Assembly: GCA_029245955.1 (NCBI GenBank)
Contig: JAQWOH010000060.1
Coordinates: 55,341-119,340, forward strand
Direction of reading: 5' to 3'
Length of the DNA stretch: 64,000 nt
DNA from: Fuerstiella sp.
Lineage (GTDB): Bacteria; Planctomycetota; Planctomycetia; Planctomycetales; Planctomycetaceae
Shown here: positions 34,173 through 41,870 of the stretch, piece after piece
Layout: every line of letters begins with the position of its first letter
Position numbering within the stretch: the first letter of the stretch is position 1
The notes under the pieces: generated by a model
Seen by the model: the letters and a program-made list of their open reading frames with translations, nothing else
The model's database searches: none
What the model was told of the DNA's origin: nothing
Program-made: the position numbers and the translations under genes

Positions 34173-35399
34173 TCACATCGTGGACCAATGAATTGCCGCA
34201 ACCTTATCACCGGCCTCATAAGCATCGGACTGAGGCATCAGCAGGCACATGCCGTTGGCATCGGCAGTTGACCTCAAATCCGCTGATCCGCCCCATGCCA
34301 CCGGCGTAGCCTGCAGTCCCTCGTCGGAAAGATGCAGATTACATGGAAAATAGACGGGCCGCGAGCCTTTGACCGTGATGGATTTTGTGAGGGCCGCCGG
34401 GGTCGGTTGGGGCAGCGGCATGGAACACCCCGTGAATTTCCGGACCGCGGTGCGCACGAATAGTTCAAAGCACACCATGCTGCTCACAGGATTGCCGGGC
34501 AGCCCGAACACCCAGCAGGAGTGTTCGGGGGTCTGTAACTGACCGAACCACAAAGGTTTGCCCGGCTTCATATCAACGCCGTGGAAGACTTGTTGCACCC
34601 CCGCGGCGGCAAGCTCAGAAGGGACCAGATCAAGGGTTCCTGCCGACACGCCGCCGGACAGGAGCAGGAAGTCATGCGTCAGTCCTCTCGAAATATGACG
34701 GTGCAGATCTTCGCGACTGTCGCGCGCGACTCCCAGCGGAACGGCCGTCGCATTTGCGCGCTGCGTCTGACTGACGAGCATCGGTTCGTTGGAGTTTCTG
34801 ATACGTCCGGGCGTCAACGGCTGGTCAACCGCGAGCAATTCATCGCCCGTGGCCAGAACTGCAACTGTCGGACGCCGGACTGTGGGGACCTGTGCCAGAC
34901 CGAACTCCGCGAGAACGGCAATGTGCTGTGGCTCCAGTAAGGTGCCGGCGTTCGTCAATGGCTGGCCCATTTCCGCAATCACGCCCCGCCGCAGAATGTT
35001 CTGTTCGGCACTGACGACATCGTGATCGATGGTTACGCATTTGGGCACAGATTCGTCAAAACTAACCTGTTCAATCGGCACCACACAGTCTGCACCAGAC
35101 GGGATGGGGGCTCCGGTCATGATGCGGGATGCGTCCCGCGTTCTCAACGAAGTGGTAGGGACCGTGCCGGCTGTGATGGTCTCCAAAACCTGCAGCGTCT
35201 GAGCTCCGACGGCCGTAAAGTCGCCCGAGACCACAGCAAACCCGTCCATCATGGACTTATCGAACGGCGGTGAGTCATGCGGTGTTGTCAGATCCTCAGC
35301 CAGAACACGGTGCAGCGACTGGGCCAGTGGCGTAAGTGTGGCAGGACCGGAGACGACGTGATTAAGAATGGATGCCAGGGCATCTTCGACGGTCAGCAT
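34173..35399 (-). CDS. moeA: Molybdopterin molybdenumtransferase MoeA
   Basis: Inserts molybdate into adenylylated molybdopterin to complete the molybdenum cofactor. The length of 408 residues fits. Motifs include SPPFDKSMMDGFAVVSGD, TRDASRIMTGAPIPSGADCV, GRIRNSNEPMLV, LLSGGVSAGTLDLVPSEL and FGLPGNPVSSMVCFELFVR. AGGAG lies upstream of the ATG at 35399. No other molybdenum-cofactor gene lies nearby; it is the last of three leftward genes (M81 protein, threonine synthase, moeA) with gaps of 60 and 96 bases that might form one transcript. Confidence 0.95.
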   Translation of the reverse strand: MLTVEDALASILNHVVSGPATLTPLAQSLHRVLAEDLTTPHDSPPFDKSMMDGFAVVSGDFTAVGAQTLQVLETITAGTVPTTSLRTRDASRIMTGAPIPSGADCVVPIEQVSFDESVPKCVTIDHDVVSAEQNILRRGVIAEMGQPLTNAGTLLEPQHIAVLAEFGLAQVPTVRRPTVAVLATGDELLAVDQPLTPGRIRNSNEPMLVSQTQRANATAVPLGVARDSREDLHRHISRGLTHDFLLLSGGVSAGTLDLVPSELAAAGVQQVFHGVDMKPGKPLWFGQLQTPEHSCWVFGLPGNPVSSMVCFELFVRTAVRKFTGCSMPLPQPTPAALTKSITVKGSRPVYFPCNLHLSDEGLQATPVAWGGSADLRSTADANGMCLLMPQSDAYEAGDKVAAIHWSTM

Positions 35400-35495
35400 A
35401 TGTACTCCTGTGCCGGTCGACCCACGGGGCGGCCCCGGTACACGACAGCTACGTAGACGTTCAGAGTCAGTCGAATAGACGTAAAAAGTGGCAGC

Positions 35496-36575
35496 CTACC
35501 ATGCATCAATCGCATCTGCATCCAGCATCGGACATTCAATCTCCGCGTTGATGCGATCCAACGCACACTCATCTTTAAAGCCGGACCCGGTCACCAGACA
35601 TACGATCATTGCGTCTTTGTCCACATCGCTGTTTGCTGCCGCCCGCAGCGCCCCCGCCAACGCGACAGCACCAGCCGGTTCAGTGAATACGCCCTCTTCG
35701 CGAGCCAGGCGTTTTTGAGTCTCCCACACGTATTCGTCGGTGACCAGATGCCCGGTGCCGCCGGTCGGCCGGCATTCTTCGATTGTCAGATGTCCGTCAA
35801 CGACGCTGGCCACCTGCAATCCACTGACGTGTGATGTACAGTCGACCTCCTGAGCTCTTTTTCTGCCGGATCTTAGCGGTCCGGCGATTGTGTTATTGCC
35901 CTCGGGTTGTACGCATTCTACTGCGGGACTTCGTGCTATCTGTCCACGATCCACAAGCTGTTGGAACCCTCTGGCAGCGGCAACGCACAATCCGCCTCCA
36001 CCCGCCGGACAGAACACGTGATCGATCGGACGCTCCGCCTGTTCCGCCAGTTCGAAGCTGACGGTCTGGACACCGGACATACCTGCCGGGCTGTACATAA
36101 ACGCACTCACCTGCAGCGCAGAGTCCGCCCGTTTGCCCCGTTCCCGCAGTTTTTCAAGAACCAGTGTGGTCGTCGCCGGATCGGTGCCGAATTTTCGAAT
36201 GCGAGCAATTCGAGCGCCGTATGCCATCATCTGTTTCAGTTTTCCCAGGGGCGCGCCTTCCACGATGGCAATTCGACACTCAATGCCGGCCGCGGCACAG
36301 TACGCTGCCAGTGCTGCACCGGTATTGCCGCTGGAAGTGGCGACACATTTATTCTGGCCATTCGCCACCATGTGAGAGATTGCAGTGAACGCAAAACGGT
36401 CTTTATACGAGCCGGATGTGTTTCCGTGTTCCAGCTTAAAATACAGATTCGTCAGGCCAGCGGCCGGCCCAATACTTCGGGACCGAATCAGTGGTGTGTC
36501 GCCTTCACCAAGGGTGATCCGGGCCGATTCGGGAATAGGTTCAATCATGTCAGACCATCGCCAGATATTACTCAT
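35496..36575 (-). CDS. thrC: Threonine synthase
   Basis: PLP-dependent conversion of O-phosphohomoserine to threonine. The protein is 359 residues, the short bacterial class. The PLP lysine lies in GNTSGSYKDRFAFTAI, the cofactor-phosphate loop region is VFCPAGGGGLCVAAARG, and TSSGNTGAALAAYCAAAGI and VTGSGFKD follow the fold-type II pattern. Threonine dehydratase-like enzymes share the fold, but LGEGDTPLIRSRSIG and the SGSYKDR context favour threonine synthase. It is separate from the aspartate kinase at 22.5 kb, so the pathway genes are dispersed. Confidence 0.88.
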   Translation of the reverse strand: MSNIWRWSDMIEPIPESARITLGEGDTPLIRSRSIGPAAGLTNLYFKLEHGNTSGSYKDRFAFTAISHMVANGQNKCVATSSGNTGAALAAYCAAAGIECRIAIVEGAPLGKLKQMMAYGARIARIRKFGTDPATTTLVLEKLRERGKRADSALQVSAFMYSPAGMSGVQTVSFELAEQAERPIDHVFCPAGGGGLCVAAARGFQQLVDRGQIARSPAVECVQPEGNNTIAGPLRSGRKRAQEVDCTSHVSGLQVASVVDGHLTIEECRPTGGTGHLVTDEYVWETQKRLAREEGVFTEPAGAVALAGALRAAANSDVDKDAMIVCLVTGSGFKDECALDRINAEIECPMLDADAIDAW

Positions 36576-36635
36576 GAGTTTTTGTCCATCGATTTCAGTA
36601 AACGTCAGTGGGCCAGCCGCATAGACGTTTTCCGG

Positions 36636-38114
36636 TTAAGTGAATGCAGCGTCCGGTTCCAGTGGAAACAGAGGTCGTCGTCGGTGGCAATATTGCAGTC
36701 GATTCATGTCTGCACAGGTCGAACCGATAGTGTTTACCCGTATAAAACTGTCGCAAATTTCCCGGTATGCCGCAATCGGTGCATTGACGCCTTTTGCGAC
36801 AAGTATGTGAAAGCTGTATGGGTCAAGATCACAGCTGATCAGCTGCTGCAGACTAAAAGGCACCATCCGGCGAGACGTCAGCATTAAGGTCAGGCCACGT
36901 TCAGTTCGGCACACGGCAGTTCGACCCTGGTCGAATTCCCCTATGCCACCGTGTCGCGGCTGAGGTTCACGGAACCTTCCGTCATGCAGAGACACAACCG
37001 TTGCATCAATCCTGAACGGAGTGCCGTGAAGATTGTCGGTCTTCCCGCCCACGGTCAGCGATAAATGCTCTCCGCGTCCGGACTGTTCACAGGCAACGAC
37101 AGCCTCCGGGTCATACAGACATCCGAATGATGGTCCCATGCTGCGGTTATGAAGTGCCGCCAGCAGTTCCGTACCGTCAGCTGAGGAGCCGCCACCCACG
37201 TTGTCACCCATGTCCAGCAGGCAAATGCGTCCGGCGTCAGTGGCACATTGGTCAAGTGCCTGTTCCACGGACACAAATTCCCCGTGCAGTTCCCCCCGCA
37301 TGTCCCACATCGTCTGTCCCAGCTTCTTCACCAGTTCCCTGGCCAGGTCAGGGGCATCGTCCGTCACTACAATCGCGGCGGAACCCATTTCCTCGACGTC
37401 CGAATACGGAAATCCCAGCAGAATACTGTTAGACAGAACACGATTATCGGTCAGTTGCGTATCCGCTAGCCGATACAGCGGTCTCAGATGAGCTTCTTCC
37501 GTACACTGTCGCTCGATACTGATCGCCAGCGGTGGACAACACGCAGCCATTTGCGGACGAATTTCGCGGCGGGCTGCCCGAACAATCAACTGAGCCGCTT
37601 CAATACCTCGTTCACGCTGATCCAAGTGAGGATTAGTGCGATACGCAATCAGCGCATCACAGCTGTCCACCATCATCGGCGAAAGATTTGCATGTGGGTC
37701 CAGCGTCCCGATGATCGGAAAGTCAGACCCGACAATCTGCCGGAGGCTATCCAGCCAGTAACCGTCGGCGTCGGGATAATCTTCGCTGACTGTAGCTCCA
37801 TGCGGCGCCACCAGAATTCCATCCAACGTTTCTTCCGACCGCACGGTCGTCAGAAGTCGTTCCACCAGTTCGGCGAAGGCATCTGACGCGATTCGTCCCG
37901 ATGGAAGCGCCCGCGCAGCGAACAGCGGAACGGTTTTCACGCCGGCGGCCGCCAGCCCCGCAAAGAATCCTCCGACCTCATGGTGAGCGTCTGCCAGCGC
38001 TGCCCGGATGGGCTCGCCCGTCAGCAACAGGTTTTGACGGAAGGATTCAATCGATGTTGGTTGAGTCAGAAACGTGTTGGACTCGTGTAGAAATGCGATA
38101 ACTCCGATTCGCAT
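36636..38114 (-). CDS. M81 family (MlrC-like) metallopeptidase
   Basis: A 492-residue protein of the family of MlrC, the enzyme that cleaves linearised microcystin in Sphingomonas. Features are IGVIAFLHESNTFLTQPT at the N-terminus, DGILVAPHGATVSEDYPDAD, IGTLDPHANLSPMMVDSCDA (candidate zinc ligands), YRTNPHLDQRERG and LLDMGDNVGGGSSADGTE. GGGGAA precedes the ATG. Members are widespread in bacteria that do not meet microcystin, so the natural substrate is probably another peptide or amide. No signal peptide was seen. It lies divergent to the RraA-like gene with 108 bases between them. Confidence 0.9.
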   Translation of the reverse strand: MRIGVIAFLHESNTFLTQPTSIESFRQNLLLTGEPIRAALADAHHEVGGFFAGLAAAGVKTVPLFAARALPSGRIASDAFAELVERLLTTVRSEETLDGILVAPHGATVSEDYPDADGYWLDSLRQIVGSDFPIIGTLDPHANLSPMMVDSCDALIAYRTNPHLDQRERGIEAAQLIVRAARREIRPQMAACCPPLAISIERQCTEEAHLRPLYRLADTQLTDNRVLSNSILLGFPYSDVEEMGSAAIVVTDDAPDLARELVKKLGQTMWDMRGELHGEFVSVEQALDQCATDAGRICLLDMGDNVGGGSSADGTELLAALHNRSMGPSFGCLYDPEAVVACEQSGRGEHLSLTVGGKTDNLHGTPFRIDATVVSLHDGRFREPQPRHGGIGEFDQGRTAVCRTERGLTLMLTSRRMVPFSLQQLISCDLDPYSFHILVAKGVNAPIAAYREICDSFIRVNTIGSTCADMNRLQYCHRRRPLFPLEPDAAFT

Positions 38115-38222
38115 CGATAGTTCCCCGGCAGGGTTGTGTTCGGTGGGACTGGTGACGGTGTTTCATTAACATAACGTTTCATGGAACGCACTGGTAGCAA
38201 AGCCTCGCCCCGGACTTCAGAC

Positions 38223-38885
38223 ATGAACACACGGCCAAAGATCACGCTCAGGCAAATCCGCGAAGATATGTATTCCGCTGTCATCTGCGACGCGCTGGAC
38301 ACCCTCGGCTATTCGCACCAGTCGCCTCGTATTCAGCTGAGACAGCTCACAACGCAGCAGATGATTGTTGGACGCTGCCGTACCACGTTATGGGCAGACA
38401 TGTTTCACGAAGACCCTGCTCCCTATGCTCTGGAGCTTCAGGCGGTTGACAGCTGTCGCCCCGATGACGTGGTGATTGCCGCGGCGAACGGCTCTTTGCG
38501 TTCGGGGATTTGGGGCGAGCTGTTAACGACCGCCGTGCGTAACGGAGGCTGCGTCGGTGCCGTCATTGACGGGGCAGTGCGTGACGTTGCAAAGATCAGG
38601 CACATGCAGTTCCCGATTGTCGCTCGTGGTACATGTCTGTATGACAGCAAAGATCGGCAACGTGTGGTTGATCGCGATGTCCCGGTGGAGATTGACGGCG
38701 TCACGTTCTGCCCGGAAGATCTGGTCGTCGCCGACGAAGATGGAGTAGTCGTGGTTCCGCAGGCGGTTGAACAGCGCGTGCTGGAACTGGCGTGGGAAAA
38801 AGTGCACGCAGAAAACGAAGTGCGCGACGCCATTCAAGCAGGTATGAAAGCCGTCGACGCCTATGAAAAATATGGTGTACTCTGA
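38223..38885 (+). CDS. RraA family protein (HMG aldolase-like)
   Basis: A 220-residue RraA-like protein. The family contains 4-hydroxy-4-methyl-2-oxoglutarate/oxaloacetate-type aldolases and the RNase E regulator RraA. Characteristic blocks are VICDALDTLGYSHQSP, GELLTTAVRNGGCVGAVIDG (GxLLAxxAxxRGxxGxVxDG), AVRDVAKI, and FCPEDLVVADEDGVVVVP near the end, with the arginine and aspartates typical of the metal site. The ATG at 38223 is preferred; 38181 is in frame but adds a tail unlike the family. It is divergent from the M81 gene, and the two might share a substrate pathway, which is speculative. Confidence 0.88.
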   Translation: MNTRPKITLRQIREDMYSAVICDALDTLGYSHQSPRIQLRQLTTQQMIVGRCRTTLWADMFHEDPAPYALELQAVDSCRPDDVVIAAANGSLRSGIWGELLTTAVRNGGCVGAVIDGAVRDVAKIRHMQFPIVARGTCLYDSKDRQRVVDRDVPVEIDGVTFCPEDLVVADEDGVVVVPQAVEQRVLELAWEKVHAENEVRDAIQAGMKAVDAYEKYGVL

Positions 38886-38957
38886 ATTTCACCAGGGGTC
38901 TTCGTCGCTGCCACCCATGGAAACGCCCGTACTCCCACGGAAACGGACCTTCTCCGG

Positions 38958-39524
38958 TCAGGGGCTGGCAGGCCCGGAGGAAGTGTCATCACTAACCGGA
39001 ACACTCTCATTTGTTGAGTTCTTTCCGGCAATAACAACGACGACTCCTGCGACCGCCGCTCCGGTGGCCAGCATGCCAGGCCCCATCATCGGGGCGCCAT
39101 ACTGTCCTCGAACCACTGGCTGAGAAACGATGACTGCCGTACTGTTTAACGCAGATGGCGGTGCAACCTCTGCATTCCACAGGCGCAGTGCCATACCGGA
39201 CTGTCCCGATGCCAGCACATGTATGCCGGGACGCAGTCCGCTGATCCGGACCTGTCCGCTTGCGTTGCTGACGGCCGTGGCCACGGTATGGCCCTGATAC
39301 CCGATCGTCACCACCCTTCTGGGCTGGGGAATGCCCGCTGCATCCTGCACGTGAAAAACAACATTCCCCCCAACCTGCATCCTGATGTCGCGAATGGGCG
39401 GCCTCGTAACCGAAGCGGTGTTTGCCGCCGACTGATCGGCACCGAAACAGAGGCACTGGACCAGAATACACCCAACCACAGCCAGACAGTTGATAACGAC
39501 ACGTGTGCGAAGGATACTTGTCAC
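38958..39524 (-). CDS. Secreted protein with carboxypeptidase-regulatory-like domain
   Basis: About 188 residues if the GTG at 39524 is used; it gives a good signal peptide (VTSILRTRVVINCLAVVG and following residues). A TTG at 39614, just after the upstream gene, is the alternative. The middle, VVFHVQDAAGIPQPRRVVTI, then GYQGHTVATAVSNASGQVRI and GLRPGIHVLASG, looks like a carboxypeptidase-regulatory/Ig-like beta sandwich common in planctomycete surface proteins. A hydrophobic helix follows near the C-terminus (MLATGAAVAGVVVVIAG) with a short polar tail. It directly follows the HExxH peptidase gene and is probably co-transcribed. The function is unknown. Confidence 0.7.
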   Translation of the reverse strand: MTSILRTRVVINCLAVVGCILVQCLCFGADQSAANTASVTRPPIRDIRMQVGGNVVFHVQDAAGIPQPRRVVTIGYQGHTVATAVSNASGQVRISGLRPGIHVLASGQSGMALRLWNAEVAPPSALNSTAVIVSQPVVRGQYGAPMMGPGMLATGAAVAGVVVVIAGKNSTNESVPVSDDTSSGPASP

Positions 39525-39627
39525 AGATACATTCCGATCGAAAATTGGCAACGTCGTGTTTTCGAAGCAGGTGCGTAACAGCCGGTCGCACGGAAACAAC
39601 AGTGCGTCGATCAAGCCTGCGGGGCTG

Positions 39628-40431
39628 TCAGCGTAGCGAAATACGAAATCGGCGAAAATACGAACCTACGCGTTTTTCGACTTCAGAATCACGCAACGCC
39701 ACCCATTCGCTAAAAGCCCCCGGGGCTGCTCCGGCAGAAACCGCCGCCAGGTATTCACGGAACAGCGTGCGAGTCTGATCAGACTCATTCAGAAGATAGT
39801 GTGTCCATGCCCAGCTGTCACGATAATGGTCGCCCGTCATGCGCGCCGCAGAGGGTATCGATTCCAGATTTCGCAGACTGGGTTTCCAACCCGCTCGACA
39901 CTTCCATTTCATGGCCATCAGACGGCTCGACCTGGCTCTGCGTTCCGGTTGAACCTCGAGGTACTCAGCCAGTCCCTCATCGATCCACAATGGCACAAAT
40001 GGAAGCGCACGGTGCAGGATTGCATGCGTGTATTCATGACGCAGATCCGTCAACAGTTGTTCATGCCGGTAGGCATAGATCTGGTATTGGTCCCCCGAAC
40101 GATAAAAGATCGCTCGGCGATGCCGTGCTTCAGGTATGCGGCTGGAAAGATAGGCTCGATAACTTGCGGCCGACTTGAAGACAATGACCTGTATTCCTGC
40201 GTTGTCCGGCTGGACCAGATTCAGATTTCGACTCAGCTCCTCTTCCACACTGGCCAGTTGCGCAGCGACTACATTCGGCAGCAAGCGGAATTCCGAGAAC
40301 AACTCGACATGGCCTAGCGTCTCATGAACTTCCCACTGTTGAGCAACCGTCGGAGACGCCAGCAACAGCCAGCAGCAGCACGACACAATCCATCCGAGCA
40401 GTTCTGCGCAGCTGAAGCGTTGCGTGGACAT
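39628..40431 (-). CDS. Secreted HExxH peptidase-like protein (DUF1570/MA-clan type)
   Basis: A 267-residue exported protein. The start at 40431 gives a signal peptide (SCAELLGWIVSCCCWLLLAS, cut near VAQQ). The zinc motif is LRHEYTHAILHRALPFVPLW followed by IDEGLAEYLE, that is HEYTH plus a third-ligand glutamate 19 residues later, as in gluzincins. Upstream, GIQVIVFKSAASYRAYLS resembles planctomycete DUF1570/peptidase-MA-like proteins. An in-frame start at 40623 adds 64 residues without family resemblance. The next gene begins about 13-100 bases downstream and encodes a small secreted protein, a likely partner. Substrate unknown. Confidence 0.8.
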   Translation of the reverse strand: MSTQRFSCAELLGWIVSCCCWLLLASPTVAQQWEVHETLGHVELFSEFRLLPNVVAAQLASVEEELSRNLNLVQPDNAGIQVIVFKSAASYRAYLSSRIPEARHRRAIFYRSGDQYQIYAYRHEQLLTDLRHEYTHAILHRALPFVPLWIDEGLAEYLEVQPERRARSSRLMAMKWKCRAGWKPSLRNLESIPSAARMTGDHYRDSWAWTHYLLNESDQTRTLFREYLAAVSAGAAPGAFSEWVALRDSEVEKRVGSYFRRFRISLR

Positions 40432-41052
40432 TTTTCGCGTAGCTCCGGGACGTTCCAGACCATGACAGAAAACGTTTCCGCACCAAAGACGTGTCTGGCG
40501 AGTTAAATGGGCGTTCAGAGCAAACATTGCAGTCCACCGATGGATCATCCGCAAAACATACAATCCCATAAAACAGTCTGTACCGGCGCGGCTGCGCCCA
40601 AGACGGTCACCACAACACATCATCAGTATGTGCGTTTAGCTCAGACCGACGGCTGGGGTCAACATCAAGCTCAAAGTTGATGATTTCCGAGTGAGAGGGA
40701 ATGGCCGGAGGAATGGGCTGCGAAAGCAATAAGAAATCCAGAGTTCAACACCCCGGGAGCCGGCGAGAGAGTTTTCGAACTAACAGGCCTCCGGTGGACA
40801 AAGGGATTGAAACGCGAACAACGTGATTCTAGAAGTTCCCGGGAGTGCATATACAGCACCTACCCGGATGACTGACGAGATCTCGCGGCCCGTTTAAGAT
40901 CGGGTAATAGGGCGTTTGACTCAATCAATTGTGGCAGTTGCCGGGAACAGCGACTGAAGATTTGTATTCCCGTACAAATGCCTGTAAGTTCACGAACAGG
41001 TAGTCATTAGGGATAATTCCATTCATCAGCACCAATTTTCGGAGGAACCTAG
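40432..41052. other. Intergenic region upstream of response regulator
   Basis: A 620-base divergent region. It contains TTTGTA-TTCCCG-TACAAA at 40961-40978, a 6-base-arm repeat about 75 bases before the response-regulator gene, and CCTGT/ACAGG arms just after it; either could be a regulator binding site. CGGAGGAAC serves as ribosome binding site at the right end. No tRNA, RNase P or SRP RNA signature was recognised. Confidence 0.4.
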
Positions 41053-41757
41053 ATGTTGCAGAAACGGGCAAGAATTACCCGTCGGAAACGGAAAAAGTCG
41101 GATCCCCCGTCTACCGAGTTTCACATCCCTCGTAAGCGTAAGGAATTCACTGTATTCCTGGTGGAAGACGACCAGGCCATCCGTGCCTCCATGAAGGAAG
41201 CCCTCGAGGAGGAAAAAATTCAGGTTGATGACTACATGACGGCCATGGAGTTTTATCGCGACTATCGCGAAGTCAGGCCGGGCGTTCTGATCCTTGATAT
41301 TCGCCTGCCAGGCATGTCCGGAATTGAGTTACAGGAGAAGCTGGCCGCTGAGGATTTTCCGCTTCCGATCGTGATGATTTCAGGACATGCGGATGTGCCG
41401 ATGGCTGTTCGCGCCATGAAGAACGGCGCGTTCGATTTTCTGTGCAAGCCTGTCAAGGTTCACGACATGGTAGAAGCTGTGGCCCGCGGGTATCACTACT
41501 ACTACGATGTCGACATCGACATGGACGATGAGTTGGACGAGACTGAAGACAGTCTCAATCGGCTGACAAATCGTGAACGTGAAGTGCTTGATCATGTCGT
41601 CGACGGGTTGTCCAGTCGTGAAATTGCTGAAGAACTGACCGTCAGTACGAAAACGGTCGAGGCTCATCGTGCGCGCATCAACGACAAAATGCGAGCTGAC
41701 AATGTGGCTCACCTGATACGGATGTGTTTTAACTACAATGCTGCTGAGGAAGTATAG
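41053..41757 (+). CDS. FixJ-type response regulator (REC + LuxR HTH)
   Basis: A 234-residue two-component regulator. Residues 1-31 are a very basic extension (KRARITRRKRKK, then IPRKRKEF). The receiver domain (about 32-145) has the acidic pair D39-D40, phospho-acceptor D82 in LILDIRLPGMSG, and lysine 132 in FDFLCKPVK; MISGHADVPMAVRAMKNGAF is typical of the FixJ group. The LuxR-type helix-turn-helix spans about 171-225 (LTNREREVLDHVVDGLSSRE). CGGAGGA precedes the ATG. No histidine kinase gene is near, so it is an orphan. A perfect terminator follows. Confidence 0.94.
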   Translation: MLQKRARITRRKRKKSDPPSTEFHIPRKRKEFTVFLVEDDQAIRASMKEALEEEKIQVDDYMTAMEFYRDYREVRPGVLILDIRLPGMSGIELQEKLAAEDFPLPIVMISGHADVPMAVRAMKNGAFDFLCKPVKVHDMVEAVARGYHYYYDVDIDMDDELDETEDSLNRLTNREREVLDHVVDGLSSREIAEELTVSTKTVEAHRARINDKMRADNVAHLIRMCFNYNAAEEV

Positions 41758-41786
41758 TTTTCTGATTCAGACATTCTAAAGCCGGA

Positions 41787-41823
41787 CAAAAACGCCGCGC
41801 GGTTTTCCGCGCGGCGTTTTTGT
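41787..41823 (+). terminator. Perfect intrinsic terminator after response regulator
   Basis: AACGCCGCGCGG pairs perfectly with CCGCGCGGCGTT around a TTTT loop and is flanked by AAA on the left and TTT on the right, so it can work in both directions. It isolates the response-regulator transcript from the membrane-protein gene. Confidence 0.92.
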
Positions 41824-41870
41824 TTGGCGAGATACATGCGTGTATAGCCGGTTTCGACTACCATTGGTCT

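Noticed and set aside
35907..36887. 326-codon open frame on the plus strand
   Set aside because: It runs antisense to threonine synthase and into the M81 gene; it is rich in Cys, His and Arg without domain resemblance.
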